Shown here: piece by piece, positions 40,407 to 48,347 of the stretch | Layout: each line of letters starts with the position of its first letter | Position numbering within the stretch: the stretch's first letter is position 1 | Origin: Oscillibacter sp. | GTDB taxonomy: Bacteria > Bacillota > Clostridia > Oscillospirales > Oscillospiraceae | Assembly: GCA_014799925.1 (NCBI GenBank) | Contig: JAAVHC010000054.1 | Span: forward strand, 1-64,000 | Length of the DNA: 64,000 nucleotides | Direction of reading: 5' to 3' | Notes under the pieces: model-generated | The model's database searches: none | Told to the model about the DNA's origin: nothing | What the model saw: only the letters and a program-made list of their open reading frames with translations | Translations under genes and position numbers: made by a program

Positions 40407-41351
40407 ATGTCCGCTTTATTTGATCTCCACTGCGACACCCTGACCCGGAACTGCTATCCGCCCTATGAGGAGGAAACCGAAACCCTGGACAACCCCGCCT
40501 TCCACCTGGCCCTCAGCAAGGTCCCCGCCGGGACGAAGTGGGTCCAGTGCTTCGCCGTCTTTGTTCCCGACGACCGGCGGGGAGACGACGCCATCGCTTT
40601 CTTTGACCGCGCGGCCGCCTCCTTCTACCGCCAGGCGGAGGCACATCAGGACCGCATGTCCGCCTGCCGCTCCTTCGCGGAAATGGAGGCGGCAGTGAAC
40701 GCCGGAAAGACCGCCGGCCTGCTTACCGTGGAGGGCGGCGCGGCTCTGGCGGGAAAGCTGGAGCGGGTGCGGACCATTTATGACGCCGGCGTGCGGATGA
40801 TGACACTCACCTGGAACGGCCCCAACGAGCTGGCCTCCGGCCATGATACCCCCAGCGGCTTTTCCGCCTTTGGCCGGGAGGCGGTGGCGGAGATGGAGCG
40901 CCTGGGCATGATCGTGGACGTATCCCACTTAAATGACCGGGGCTTTGAGGAACTGCTGTCCTTTGCGCAAAAGCCCTTTGCCGCGTCCCACTCCAACGCC
41001 CGCGCCGTCTGCGGCCACCGCCGCAACCTGCCGGACGAGTTCATCCGGGAGATGGTCCGCCGGGAGGGCCTCATCGGGCTGACCTACTGCCGCCCCTTCC
41101 TCTCCGACGACGACCGGGGCAGTCTGGACGATCTGTATCGCCACGTCTGTCATTTCCTGGAGCTGGGCGCGGAAAAGTGCATCGCCCTGGGCTCCGATTA
41201 CGATGGCGCGGGGATCCACGAGGATCTGGACAGCGTGGAAAAAAGCCTCCGCATTGGAGACTATCTCACAGCCCATGGCATCTCCCGGGAGATCGCGGAC
41301 GGGATCTGCTTTGAAAACGCCTGGCGGTTCTTCGGGAAATGGATGGGATAA
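40407..41351 (+). CDS. membrane dipeptidase (M19, renal dipeptidase-like)
   Basis: The 314-residue two-zinc enzyme cleaves dipeptides and may accept D-amino acid ends. Metal ligands appear in LFDLHCDTL (HxD), VEGGAALAGK (bridging glutamate), DVSHLNDRGF (histidine), FAASHSNARAVCGHRRN (histidine and arginine) and ALGSDYDGAG (aspartate). No signal peptide is visible, as in many bacterial members. The ATG at 40407 follows GGAAAGGAA. It may process peptides delivered by the opp importer, but that is only inference. Confidence 0.94.
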   Translation: MSALFDLHCDTLTRNCYPPYEEETETLDNPAFHLALSKVPAGTKWVQCFAVFVPDDRRGDDAIAFFDRAAASFYRQAEAHQDRMSACRSFAEMEAAVNAGKTAGLLTVEGGAALAGKLERVRTIYDAGVRMMTLTWNGPNELASGHDTPSGFSAFGREAVAEMERLGMIVDVSHLNDRGFEELLSFAQKPFAASHSNARAVCGHRRNLPDEFIREMVRREGLIGLTYCRPFLSDDDRGSLDDLYRHVCHFLELGAEKCIALGSDYDGAGIHEDLDSVEKSLRIGDYLTAHGISREIADGICFENAWRFFGKWMG

Positions 41352-41406
41352 AGGAAGCGCCGGGGCAGTTTTACATGCGTTCCGACGAGAAATTTTGAAA
41401 ATTCCC

Positions 41407-41437
41407 TTGACCTTCCCCCTGCTGGAAGGTGTATCAT
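41407..41437 (+). promoter_or_regulatory. MerR-type promoter and operator
   Basis: TTGACC (41407-41412) and TATCAT (41432-41437) are separated by 19 bases instead of 17. The spacer centres on a perfect inverted repeat ACCTTCC-N7-GGAAGGT (41410-41430). This is the classic layout of promoters activated by MerR proteins through DNA untwisting, so the operon is probably autoregulated. Confidence 0.88.
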
Positions 41438-41461
41438 GATCCCGCAAAGGAGGGGAAAGGG

Positions 41462-42112
41462 ATGAAGATCAACGAGGTGGAGGCCCTGGTGGGCATCACG
41501 AAGAAGAACATCCGCTTCTATGAGGAGAAGGGCCTGCTCTCCCCCGGCCGCAACGGTGAGAACGGCTACCGGGACTACGGCGAGGCGGAGGTGGCCATTC
41601 TGCAAAGGATCAAGCTGATGCGGAAGCTGGGCGTGCCTATTGAGGAGATCCGCCGGATGCAGGAGGGGACACAGACCGTGGGCGACGGGATGCGCCGCCA
41701 TCTGGTCACGCTGGAGCGGGAGCGCCAGAACCTGGAGGAATCGGTCCGGCTGTGCGAACTGCTGCGGGAGCGGACGGAGCCTCTGGGGGAGCTGGACGCA
41801 CAGAGCGTGCTGGCGGAAATGGAGAAGCTGGAGCAGTCCGGCGCCACCTTCCAGAACAAGCAGCGGCAGGATGTGCGCACCCGCTATGTGGCTCCTATCG
41901 CGGTTTCGGTGGTGATGGTGGCGGCGATGGCGGCGATGGCGGGCGTGATGCTCTGGGGATTCTACATTGATCCGGAGAGCGCGCCGCCGCTGGCCATCGT
42001 GCTGATCATAGCGGCGGTACCGCTGCTGGTCATCGCTGGGGTGCTGGCCGCTCTGTTCCAGAGGATCACGGAAATCGGGAAAGGAGAGATTGACGATGCA
42101 AAGAAATACTAG
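41462..42112 (+). CDS. MerR-family regulator with C-terminal membrane segments
   Basis: The 216-residue protein has an N-terminal MerR DNA-binding domain (KINEVEALVGITKKNIRFYEE, then NGYRDYGEAEVAILQRI), a dimerisation coiled coil (about 75-125) and two membrane helices (about 140-165 and 172-198). It ends in the tail RITEIGKGEIDDAKKY. The ATG follows AGGGGAAAGGG. A MerR protein fixed to the membrane could sense envelope signals and act on its own promoter. The same tail recurs in the next two proteins. Its stop overlaps the next gene by 17 bases. Confidence 0.9.
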   Translation: MKINEVEALVGITKKNIRFYEEKGLLSPGRNGENGYRDYGEAEVAILQRIKLMRKLGVPIEEIRRMQEGTQTVGDGMRRHLVTLERERQNLEESVRLCELLRERTEPLGELDAQSVLAEMEKLEQSGATFQNKQRQDVRTRYVAPIAVSVVMVAAMAAMAGVMLWGFYIDPESAPPLAIVLIIAAVPLLVIAGVLAALFQRITEIGKGEIDDAKKY

Positions 42113-42350
42113 GAAGAAAATCGCGCCCGTTGTCATCGCGGTGCTGGTGGTACTGTATATCGGCCCGATGGTGGGTATGGCGGCCTACGCCGCCGGACTG
42201 CTGGGAGCGGCGGGCGGCTGGGGCATTCTGCCCTTTCTGCTGCTGTACGCCGCGGCGGGCGGCGCGGTGATTGTGGGGGTGCTGTATGCCATGGCCCAGC
42301 GCCTGCGGGAGATCGACGGAGGAGAAGAGGATGAAGCCAAAAAGTACTGA
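42096..42350 (+). CDS. small two-helix membrane protein, first
   Basis: An 84-residue protein starting at the ATG at 42096, with AAGGAGAG eight bases upstream; a TTG at 42090 is less likely. It has two membrane helices (VVIAVLVVLYIGPMVGMAAY and ILPFLLLYAAAGGAVIVGVL) and ends RLREIDGGEEDEAKKY, nearly identical in pattern to the MerR tail. It overlaps both neighbours and is surely part of the operon. No named family is recognised. Confidence 0.82.
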   Translation: MQRNTRKKIAPVVIAVLVVLYIGPMVGMAAYAAGLLGAAGGWGILPFLLLYAAAGGAVIVGVLYAMAQRLREIDGGEEDEAKKY

Positions 42351-42594
42351 TTCCCAGTCTGTACGGCGGAAAAACGCCATCCTGGGAGCGCTGTCCGCCA
42401 CAGTGCTGCGCCTGACGGCGGCGGTGACGCTGCTGTGGCTGCGCTGCGGCAGGGATCCCGCCGGCTTCTCCGCAAAGCTGCTGCTCATTCTTATTGTGTT
42501 GGATTTAGGGAGCATTCCCTTTATCTGGATAAGTCTGCGAACAAGATTAAGAGAAATTCAAGGAGGAGAAGAAGATGCTGCTGCTCAATATTGA
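42331..42594 (+). CDS. small two-helix membrane protein, second
   Basis: An 87-residue protein with an ATG at 42331 behind GGAGAAGAGG, overlapping the previous gene by 20 bases. Two hydrophobic segments are visible (ILGALSATVLRLTAAVTLLWL and LLLILIVLDLGSIPFIWISL), and it ends RLREIQGGEEDAAAQY. The tail repeats the motif of the MerR protein and of the first small protein. This suggests that all three bind the same partner or interact. Confidence 0.82.
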   Translation: MKPKSTDSQSVRRKNAILGALSATVLRLTAAVTLLWLRCGRDPAGFSAKLLLILIVLDLGSIPFIWISLRTRLREIQGGEEDAAAQY

Positions 42595-42886
42595 CCATGT
42601 ACCCGGAAGAGAGATCGAGGCCCTGGGCCTTGTGAAGGGGACCGTCGTGCAGTCGAAGAACTTCGGCAAGGACTTCATGGCGGGTATGAAGACCCTGGTG
42701 GGCGGGGAGATCACCGGCTATACCGAGATGCTCGTCGAGGCCCGCCAGATCGCCACCAAGCGCATGGTGGACGAGGCCGAGGCCCTGGGGGCCGATGCCG
42801 TCGTCAACGTCCGCTACGGCTCGTCCTCCGTCATGCAGGGGGCCGCAGAGGTCATCGCCTACGGCACCGCCGTGCGCATCCGCTGA
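42575..42886 (+). CDS. YbjQ-family (DUF74) heavy-metal-binding-like protein
   Basis: The 103-residue protein is a typical YbjQ/UPF0145 member that forms a pentamer-like ring in known structures. Segments seen are REIEALGLVKGTVVQS, ARQIATKRMVDEAEALGADAVVNVRY and a YGTAVRI end. The start follows AAGGAGGAG and overlaps the preceding gene by 20 bases. Its function is not established. In this operon it may be the soluble partner of the membrane tails. Confidence 0.93.
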   Translation: MLLLNIDHVPGREIEALGLVKGTVVQSKNFGKDFMAGMKTLVGGEITGYTEMLVEARQIATKRMVDEAEALGADAVVNVRYGSSSVMQGAAEVIAYGTAVRIR

Positions 42887-42917
42887 GCATTCTGCGCGAA
42901 TCAAAACAGCCCGAAAG

Positions 42918-42948
42918 CCGCCGCGTCCAAATGGATGCGGCGGTTTTT
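42918..42948 (+). terminator. terminator of the MerR-YbjQ operon
   Basis: CCGCCGCGTCC and GGATGCGGCGG pair (one G-U) around AAAT and are followed by five T bases. Confidence 0.9.
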
Positions 42949-43004
42949 GCAGAAACGCTGACAGCTCTGCGTTTCCGCAGCTCTGCAAATTCGCAAAATA
43001 GCAG

Positions 43005-43043
43005 TTGACAAACGTCTACCGATGTGATAGGATGCAGGTAGAC
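43005..43043 (+). promoter_or_regulatory. promoter with BlaI-like operator before the M56 gene
   Basis: TTGACA (43005-43010), 17-base spacer, TAGGAT (43028-43033). A perfect inverted repeat GTCTACC (43014-43020) and GGTAGAC (43037-43043) straddles the -10 box. CTAC/GTAG half-sites recall BlaI/MecI operators. Confidence 0.7.
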
Positions 43044-43077
43044 ATCATTATACCTGACAAAAAGAGAGGGAACGGCC

Positions 43078-46000
43078 ATGAAAGAAATCCTGCTGACCTC
43101 CTCGGTTCTGATTCTTGCGCTGCTGGCGCTGCGCCGGATATTCCGGGAGAAGATATCCCGCCGGGTGCAGTATGCCCTGTGGGGACTGGTGCTGGTGCGG
43201 CTGCTGATCCCCGTCAGCCTGCCCGCTCTGGATTTCAGCGTGCTGACCATGGCGGAACCGGTCCAGGAGACCATTTCCGCCCGGCTGGAGGCCCCGGCCT
43301 TCGCCGCCCCGGCGGTCCCTGCCATCAATTTTCAGCCCAGCTCCCAGAATACCTCCCCGGCGGCGGAGCCGAGCCTTCCCGGCGCATCACCAGCCGCCCA
43401 GCCGTCCGCCGCGCCGGCGGAGCGGGCGGAGGCCCCCGCCGCCGGGAAGGAGCTGACTCTGACGGAGGTCCTGCGCCTGGCATGGCTGGCGGGCACCGCG
43501 GCGATGACCGTGTGGCTGCTGGCGGCCAATCTGGCTTTCGCGGCAAAGCTGCGCAGAAATCGGGTCCCCGTGCGGGTCTCCGGCTGTCGGCGGCGGGCGT
43601 ATCTGGTGGAGTCCGGGCTGGTGTCCCCGTGCCTGTTCGGCGTGCTGCGGCCCGCCATCTATCTGACCCCCGCCGCCATGGCCAGCGAGGAGAGCCTCCG
43701 CCACGTGCTGGCCCACGAGGAGACCCATGCCCGGCACCTGGACCCCCTGTGGTCTCTGCTGCGGGGCGTGTGCCTGGCGGTGTACTGGTTCGATCCGCTG
43801 GTGTGGATCGCCGCGTCGGCGTCCAGGACGGATTGCGAGCTGGCCTGTGACGAGGGAGCCATCCGCCGCCTGGGGGAGGAGGAACGTCTGGCCTATGGCA
43901 GGACGCTGCTGAGCCTGGTCCCCATCCGGCGGCTGCCGGGAAATCCCCTGCTGTCCGCCACCACCATGTCCTCGGACAAGAAGCGCCTGCGGGACCGCAT
44001 CACCCGCATTGCCGAGAAGCGCAGGACCCGGAAGCTGGCCCTGTGCGCCATGGTCCTGCTGACCGCCGGGGCGTGCCTGGTGACCTTCGCCGGGTGCGCA
44101 GAGAGCGCCGGAAAGAAGGCCCCGGACGCCGCGCCCACCCCTGTGACAGAAAAGCAGGACGGCCCGCTTACGGCAGCGGAGCTGCAATACTTCAACGAGA
44201 ATTTCTTCAACGGCGACTACATGAACATCCGCAACCAGTTCCTGTCCTCCTTGTACGACGATCCGGCGGATATTGACCTCTTTGAGCTGTTCTACTGCGG
44301 CAGCGGTCAATATGAGCCGATGACGGATGAGGAATGGACCGCTTATGGCTCCGATATGACCGACACCACAAAGGTTTCCACTGCAGCGGCGGACGCGCTG
44401 CTGACGGAATATATGGGCCTTACGCTGGACGAGACAAAACAGATGGGGTTGAATAACTTCACGTATTCGCCGGAGTATGACGCATACTACTATTCCCACG
44501 GTGACACCAATTACCGGATGGATGTTACGATTCCTGCCGGGGTGCGGGAAGGAAACCTGGTCCGCCTGTACTACAATGATACCTTCTACGCCGACGGCTG
44601 GAAGCGCGTCACCCTGCGGGAGACGGAGAGCGGCGGACATTGGTTTGTATCCAACGCGTATTGTGAAAAGCCGGTTATCCCCACTGTATACCCGGTGGGG
44701 GAGCCTCTGCTGACCATCCCGCTGACGAACCTGACGGGCTATGAGCCCCAGGCGGTGGAGATGACCCATCACAGCGGGGACTGCGAGGAGCGGTTTGTCA
44801 GCTACGGCCAGAGCTGGAACGTCCGGGGCCGCCACGTCCAGGGCTACCGCTCCACGGACGGCAGGATTTACGCGGCGGAGATCACGGAGTCCGCCGCGGG
44901 CAGCGAGAGTATGGTCGTCTGGGAGGCGGACTGCTTCCTGGAGATGCCCAACGATCAGTTCTCCATGGACCTCTTCACGGACCTCTTTGGCCGGGACGGC
45001 TTCGTCCTTTCTTACACCGGAGACGTCGAGGGCGCGTACCGGTCCTACTACTCCTTCGATAAGGATGGGACCCTGTGCCTGCTGTGTACGGTGCCGGGAT
45101 ACGGCATGGACAGCCAGATCATGGACCTGGACGGCGACGGCGTGAACGAGCTGCTGTGTTCCGACAGTATGTATGACGCGCGGCTGTACTTCCAGCAGGA
45201 CGGCAGGATTTATGAGGCGGACATCGCCGCGCTGCTGAAGGAGGCGTGGCCGGAGAACCTCGGTCTGGAGTTCGACGGGCTTTCTTCTTATGCCCGTTCC
45301 CTCCCCCTGTGGACTTATTTCCAGACAGCGGGGGACAGCGGCGCGGAGTTCGGTGCAATCGCTTTCCGGACCGCCTGGTTTGACGGCGAAAACCTGCTGG
45401 TCTACAAGGTGGATAAGACCGCCGTGGACCATGTCACCCCCGGCGTCACCGGCCCGGAGGACGTGATAACCACTCTGCGTCAGGTTGTTCAGGAGCAAAT
45501 GGACGAGCGGAAACAGGATGGTGGTCTGGCGGATGCCGGGATCGACGACTGGCGGATCGTCAGCCTAGCGGGGCCCTGGTACGAGCGGTATGACGGCCTG
45601 ACCGTGGAAATCTACCGCTACAACTACGAGCTCCACGCCGCCGCGCCGGAGCGTGTCGGACTGGCTGGTGGGATGTATGTGGACGAGGACGGCTGGGTCA
45701 GTCCGGGGTATCCCGACTGCGACTATATCTATTTCCGCGTGGAGGCGGACGGCAGCCGGACGTATCTGTTCCATGACATGTCCAACGACATGGGGCCGGA
45801 CAGCGAGTGGTTCCACGACGCCCTGGAAGAGGTGCTGGTCCGGGGAGGCTATCTGGAGCCCGGTCCGGGTCAGGCGGTCCAGATGGTCTGGGATGAGATG
45901 CAGTTTGACAAATCCCTGACCCTCACCCTCCGGACGGCGGACGGCAAAGGAGGCGGGGCCTATCCCGCTTCCCTGGGCTGGAACCGGCCCGGAGACCTGA

Positions 46001-46650
46001 CGACGAATTATACATGGGAAGCCCTGACGGAGGACCAGGTCCCCGACCTCAGCGGAACGGCCTCCCTGACCGTGGGCGCAGGGGCGAATATCCTGACCTT
46101 CTACGATCCCCAGCTGGTGTCCTGCTCTGTCGATGGGGCCGCATCTTGGTACCGCGCCGCCTGCGCCGGACCGGAGGACCCCTTTGCCTGCGAGATATAT
46201 GAGTGGTTCCGGCGGTGGTATGACGAGGCGGAAATAAACGCCATGGAGGCGGCCATTCCTGTCATCCCTGATGACGGACGCAGCCGTGAGGAGATTGCCC
46301 GGACCTGGGTGGAGGCCTATGAGGGTACGCATCTGAAGGTCACCAGCGGCAGCAGGTTCAAATGTACCTATATGGACATCCAATACGTGGACCTTGACCT
46401 CTGGAATGAGGTCGATATAACGGAACTTCTGGAGGAGTACGCAGAGTCACGCGGCGCTGAGGATGTGTTCCTGTTCAACTACAGCGCGGTCTTTGTCCCA
46501 GAGGGCGACCCCCACTGGTTCATGGCGGGCAACACCGGCGAATACGAGGGCGACGACGCACCGGAAGGCGCGCTCCAGTGGTGGATGATGGGCTACATGT
46601 ACCTGATGGAGGACGGCTGGCGCTGCGACGGCGTGGGGACCGGCCCCTGA
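43078..46650 (+). CDS. BlaR1-like M56 metallopeptidase with very large C-terminal outer domain
   Basis: The 1190-residue protein starts with membrane helices (about residues 4-20 and 34-52), an alanine/proline-rich loop and the BlaR1-type protease domain with LAHEETHARHLD (HExxH near residue 212). SDKKRLRDRITRIAEKRR follows, then a last helix (about 320-340) ending in FAGC. The remaining 850 residues lie outside and contain several YxxD-rich lobes and one FG-GAP-like MDLDGDGVNELL. BlaR1 sensors are about 600 residues and usually sit beside blaI. Here no blaI is adjacent, and the C-terminal part is not a recognisable penicillin-binding domain. Confidence 0.85.
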   Translation: MKEILLTSSVLILALLALRRIFREKISRRVQYALWGLVLVRLLIPVSLPALDFSVLTMAEPVQETISARLEAPAFAAPAVPAINFQPSSQNTSPAAEPSLPGASPAAQPSAAPAERAEAPAAGKELTLTEVLRLAWLAGTAAMTVWLLAANLAFAAKLRRNRVPVRVSGCRRRAYLVESGLVSPCLFGVLRPAIYLTPAAMASEESLRHVLAHEETHARHLDPLWSLLRGVCLAVYWFDPLVWIAASASRTDCELACDEGAIRRLGEEERLAYGRTLLSLVPIRRLPGNPLLSATTMSSDKKRLRDRITRIAEKRRTRKLALCAMVLLTAGACLVTFAGCAESAGKKAPDAAPTPVTEKQDGPLTAAELQYFNENFFNGDYMNIRNQFLSSLYDDPADIDLFELFYCGSGQYEPMTDEEWTAYGSDMTDTTKVSTAAADALLTEYMGLTLDETKQMGLNNFTYSPEYDAYYYSHGDTNYRMDVTIPAGVREGNLVRLYYNDTFYADGWKRVTLRETESGGHWFVSNAYCEKPVIPTVYPVGEPLLTIPLTNLTGYEPQAVEMTHHSGDCEERFVSYGQSWNVRGRHVQGYRSTDGRIYAAEITESAAGSESMVVWEADCFLEMPNDQFSMDLFTDLFGRDGFVLSYTGDVEGAYRSYYSFDKDGTLCLLCTVPGYGMDSQIMDLDGDGVNELLCSDSMYDARLYFQQDGRIYEADIAALLKEAWPENLGLEFDGLSSYARSLPLWTYFQTAGDSGAEFGAIAFRTAWFDGENLLVYKVDKTAVDHVTPGVTGPEDVITTLRQVVQEQMDERKQDGGLADAGIDDWRIVSLAGPWYERYDGLTVEIYRYNYELHAAAPERVGLAGGMYVDEDGWVSPGYPDCDYIYFRVEADGSRTYLFHDMSNDMGPDSEWFHDALEEVLVRGGYLEPGPGQAVQMVWDEMQFDKSLTLTLRTADGKGGGAYPASLGWNRPGDLTTNYTWEALTEDQVPDLSGTASLTVGAGANILTFYDPQLVSCSVDGAASWYRAACAGPEDPFACEIYEWFRRWYDEAEINAMEAAIPVIPDDGRSREEIARTWVEAYEGTHLKVTSGSRFKCTYMDIQYVDLDLWNEVDITELLEEYAESRGAEDVFLFNYSAVFVPEGDPHWFMAGNTGEYEGDDAPEGALQWWMMGYMYLMEDGWRCDGVGTGP

Positions 46651-46661
46651 TGCTTTTTCTT
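46648..46661 (+). repeat. left half of the stop-embedded palindrome after the M56 gene
   Basis: TGATGCTTTTTCTT begins with the TGA stop of the M56 gene; the right arm is absent. Confidence 0.65.
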
Positions 46662-46727
46662 GAATTTGAACATTGAATAAGGACAACAATAAAATTATCG
46701 TTCAGAGCATAGTTAAAGTGAGGCAGT

Positions 46728-46859
46728 CTACTGCCACTGGCTGATCCTGGACAGGGCATCAATCCCACAGCCTGGCGCACCCATATACTTCTCTGCCAGC
46801 CCCAGGGTTTCCCTGACGTTCCAAATTTTATAGCGTTCCAAATAGTGTTCCACAACTAT
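46728..46859 (-). pseudogene. unrecognised protein remnant downstream of tRNA-Gly
   Basis: A 43-codon open stretch reads VVEHYLERYKIWNVRETLGL, continues through AEKYMGAPGCGIDALS and ends at a TAG. The composition looks protein-like and the frame stays open into the tRNA terminator without a start codon. It lies just after tRNA-Gly, a common site for integrated elements, so it may be the tail of a lost gene. I do not recognise the family. Confidence 0.3.
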
Positions 46860-46893
46860 CTGCGGCAAAAGCAAAGTTGGCAGAAAAGCTGAG

Positions 46894-46929
46894 AAAACCC
46901 TCCGAAACCGTCAAGTTCCGGAGGGTTTT
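46894..46929 (-). terminator. terminator of tRNA-Gly
   Basis: Arms at 46894-46908 and 46915-46929 match at 14 of 15 positions and end in TTTT on the leftward strand, five bases after the tRNA. Confidence 0.85.
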
Positions 46930-46933
46930 GCTC

Positions 46934-47007
46934 TGGAGCAGGGTACGGGAATCGAACCCGCCTCCTCGGCTTGGGAAGCCGATGTACTACCGATGTACTA
47001 ACCCTGC
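46934..47007 (-). tRNA. tRNA-Gly (anticodon CCC)
   Basis: The reverse strand reads GCAGGGT at the 5' end and ACCCTGC-T-CCA at the 3' end, so CCA is encoded. The anticodon arm is TCGGC-TTCCCAA-GCCGA (anticodon CCC) and the T-arm contains GGTTCGATTCC. The D-arm has GTAC-ATCGGTA-GTAC. Confidence 0.97.
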
Positions 47008-47024
47008 GAACTAACACTGGCGTT

Positions 47025-47053
47025 ATTATAGCAGACTTCTTTCCCAAATGCAA
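47025..47053 (-). promoter_or_regulatory. promoter of tRNA-Gly
   Basis: Reverse-strand TTGCAT (47048-47053), 17-base spacer, TATAAT (47025-47030), 18 bases before the tRNA. Confidence 0.85.
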
Positions 47054-47155
47054 GGCGAAATTTGCTGGATTTGTCATTTGATTTCTCCCAACCGCATATC
47101 CTTGTGATAAGAGTCCTGAAAAACAGGGAAAACGGGAAAAAGGAAGGGAATTTGT

Positions 47156-48292
47156 ATGAAAAAGGTGTTATCGGGCCTGCTGTCTCTGGTCATGCTGCTG
47201 GCGCTGGCGGTCCCGGCGGGGGCGGAATCCCTGGCGGTGGAGGCGGAAGCTTGTCTGTTGATGGAAAAAACCACCGGACGGGTGCTGTATGCCTTCAACG
47301 AGCATCAGCAGCTGGAGCCGGCCAGCGTTACCAAAATCATGACGGTGCTGCTGGTGATGGAAGCCATCGATTCCGGAACTCTGGGGTATGACGATATGGT
47401 CACCGCTTCGGCCTACGCCTGCTCCATGGGCGGCAGCCAGATCTGGCTGAAGGAAAACGAGCGGATGTCGGTGGAGGATATGCTGAAGGCCGTCTGCGTA
47501 GCCTCCGCCAACGATTGCAGCGTGGCCCTGGCGGAACACCTGGCCGGCAGCGTTGACGCTTTTGTGGAGAAAATGAACCGACGGGCCGGCGAGCTGGGGA
47601 TGAACGACACCAGTTTCCTCAACCCCACCGGCCTCCCTGCGCGGGGACATGTGACCAGCGCCTACGACATTGCCCTCATGAGCCGGGAGCTGATTCTGAA
47701 CCACCCGGACGTCCGCCGCTTTACCACCATCTGGATGGATACCCTCCGGGAGGGCGAGTTCGGGCTGAATAATACCAACAAGTTGATCCGATTCTACCAG
47801 GGCGCCACCGGGCTGAAGACCGGCAGCACCGACAGCGCTCTTTACTGCCTCTCCGCCACGGCGGAGAGGAACGGCATGGAATTGATCGCGGTGGTGCTCA
47901 AATCCCCCACGTCCACCCAGCGGTTTGAAAGCGCCAAGACGCTGCTCAACTACGGCTTTGCCGCCTACGCTCTCGCCCAGGCCCAGCCCCCGGAGCCGCT
48001 GTCCCCCATCCCGGTGGAGCTGGGGGACGCTCCCTGCGTCATCCCCCGGCTGGAGGACAGCCCGGTGATCCTGGCGGCCAAGGAAAAGGTCAACGCCATG
48101 GAGGTGACGGTGGAACTGGAGGAACGGCTGTCCGCTCCTGTGGAGGCGGGACAGCAGGTTGGCAGGATGGTGGTCACCTCCGGCGGAGAGGTCCTGGCGG
48201 AGCTTCCGCTGGTGGCGGAGGAGTCGGTGGCCAGACTGACCTATTGGCAGATCCTGGAACAATGTCTCAGGACGGCATTCCTGGGAGCCTGA
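47156..48292 (+). CDS. dacF: D-alanyl-D-alanine carboxypeptidase (DacF / PBP5-type)
   Basis: The 378-residue exported enzyme removes the terminal D-alanine from peptidoglycan side chains. A signal peptide (MKKVLSGLLSLVMLLALAVPAGA) is followed by the S11 domain with SVTK (active serine), SAN (ASANDCSVALAEHL) and KTG (GLKTGSTDSA), then the C-terminal PBP5-like beta domain and an amphipathic end that could anchor it. In sporulating species DacF acts in the forespore wall, and spmA/spmB are in this window. The TGA stop starts a half palindrome. Confidence 0.94.
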   Translation: MKKVLSGLLSLVMLLALAVPAGAESLAVEAEACLLMEKTTGRVLYAFNEHQQLEPASVTKIMTVLLVMEAIDSGTLGYDDMVTASAYACSMGGSQIWLKENERMSVEDMLKAVCVASANDCSVALAEHLAGSVDAFVEKMNRRAGELGMNDTSFLNPTGLPARGHVTSAYDIALMSRELILNHPDVRRFTTIWMDTLREGEFGLNNTNKLIRFYQGATGLKTGSTDSALYCLSATAERNGMELIAVVLKSPTSTQRFESAKTLLNYGFAAYALAQAQPPEPLSPIPVELGDAPCVIPRLEDSPVILAAKEKVNAMEVTVELEERLSAPVEAGQQVGRMVVTSGGEVLAELPLVAEESVARLTYWQILEQCLRTAFLGA

Positions 48293-48303
48293 TACTTTTT
48301 CTC
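48290..48303 (+). repeat. left half of the stop-embedded palindrome after dacF
   Basis: TGATACTTTTTCTC begins with the dacF TGA stop and runs into the terminator hairpin. Confidence 0.6.
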
Positions 48304-48304
48304 A

Positions 48305-48347
48305 GCCGAGACCAGGGATAGCTGCCGTCCCTGGTCCCGGCTTCTTT
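48305..48347 (+). terminator. terminator of dacF
   Basis: GCCGAGACCAGGGA pairs with TCCCTGGTCCCGGC (one mismatch) around a nine-base loop, followed by TTCTTT. It abuts the convergent acetyltransferase gene. Confidence 0.85.

Noticed and set aside
43387-45498. Long minus-strand frame within the M56 gene
   Set aside because: Composition is mirror-like; the plus-strand frame has HExxH, helices and a promoter.
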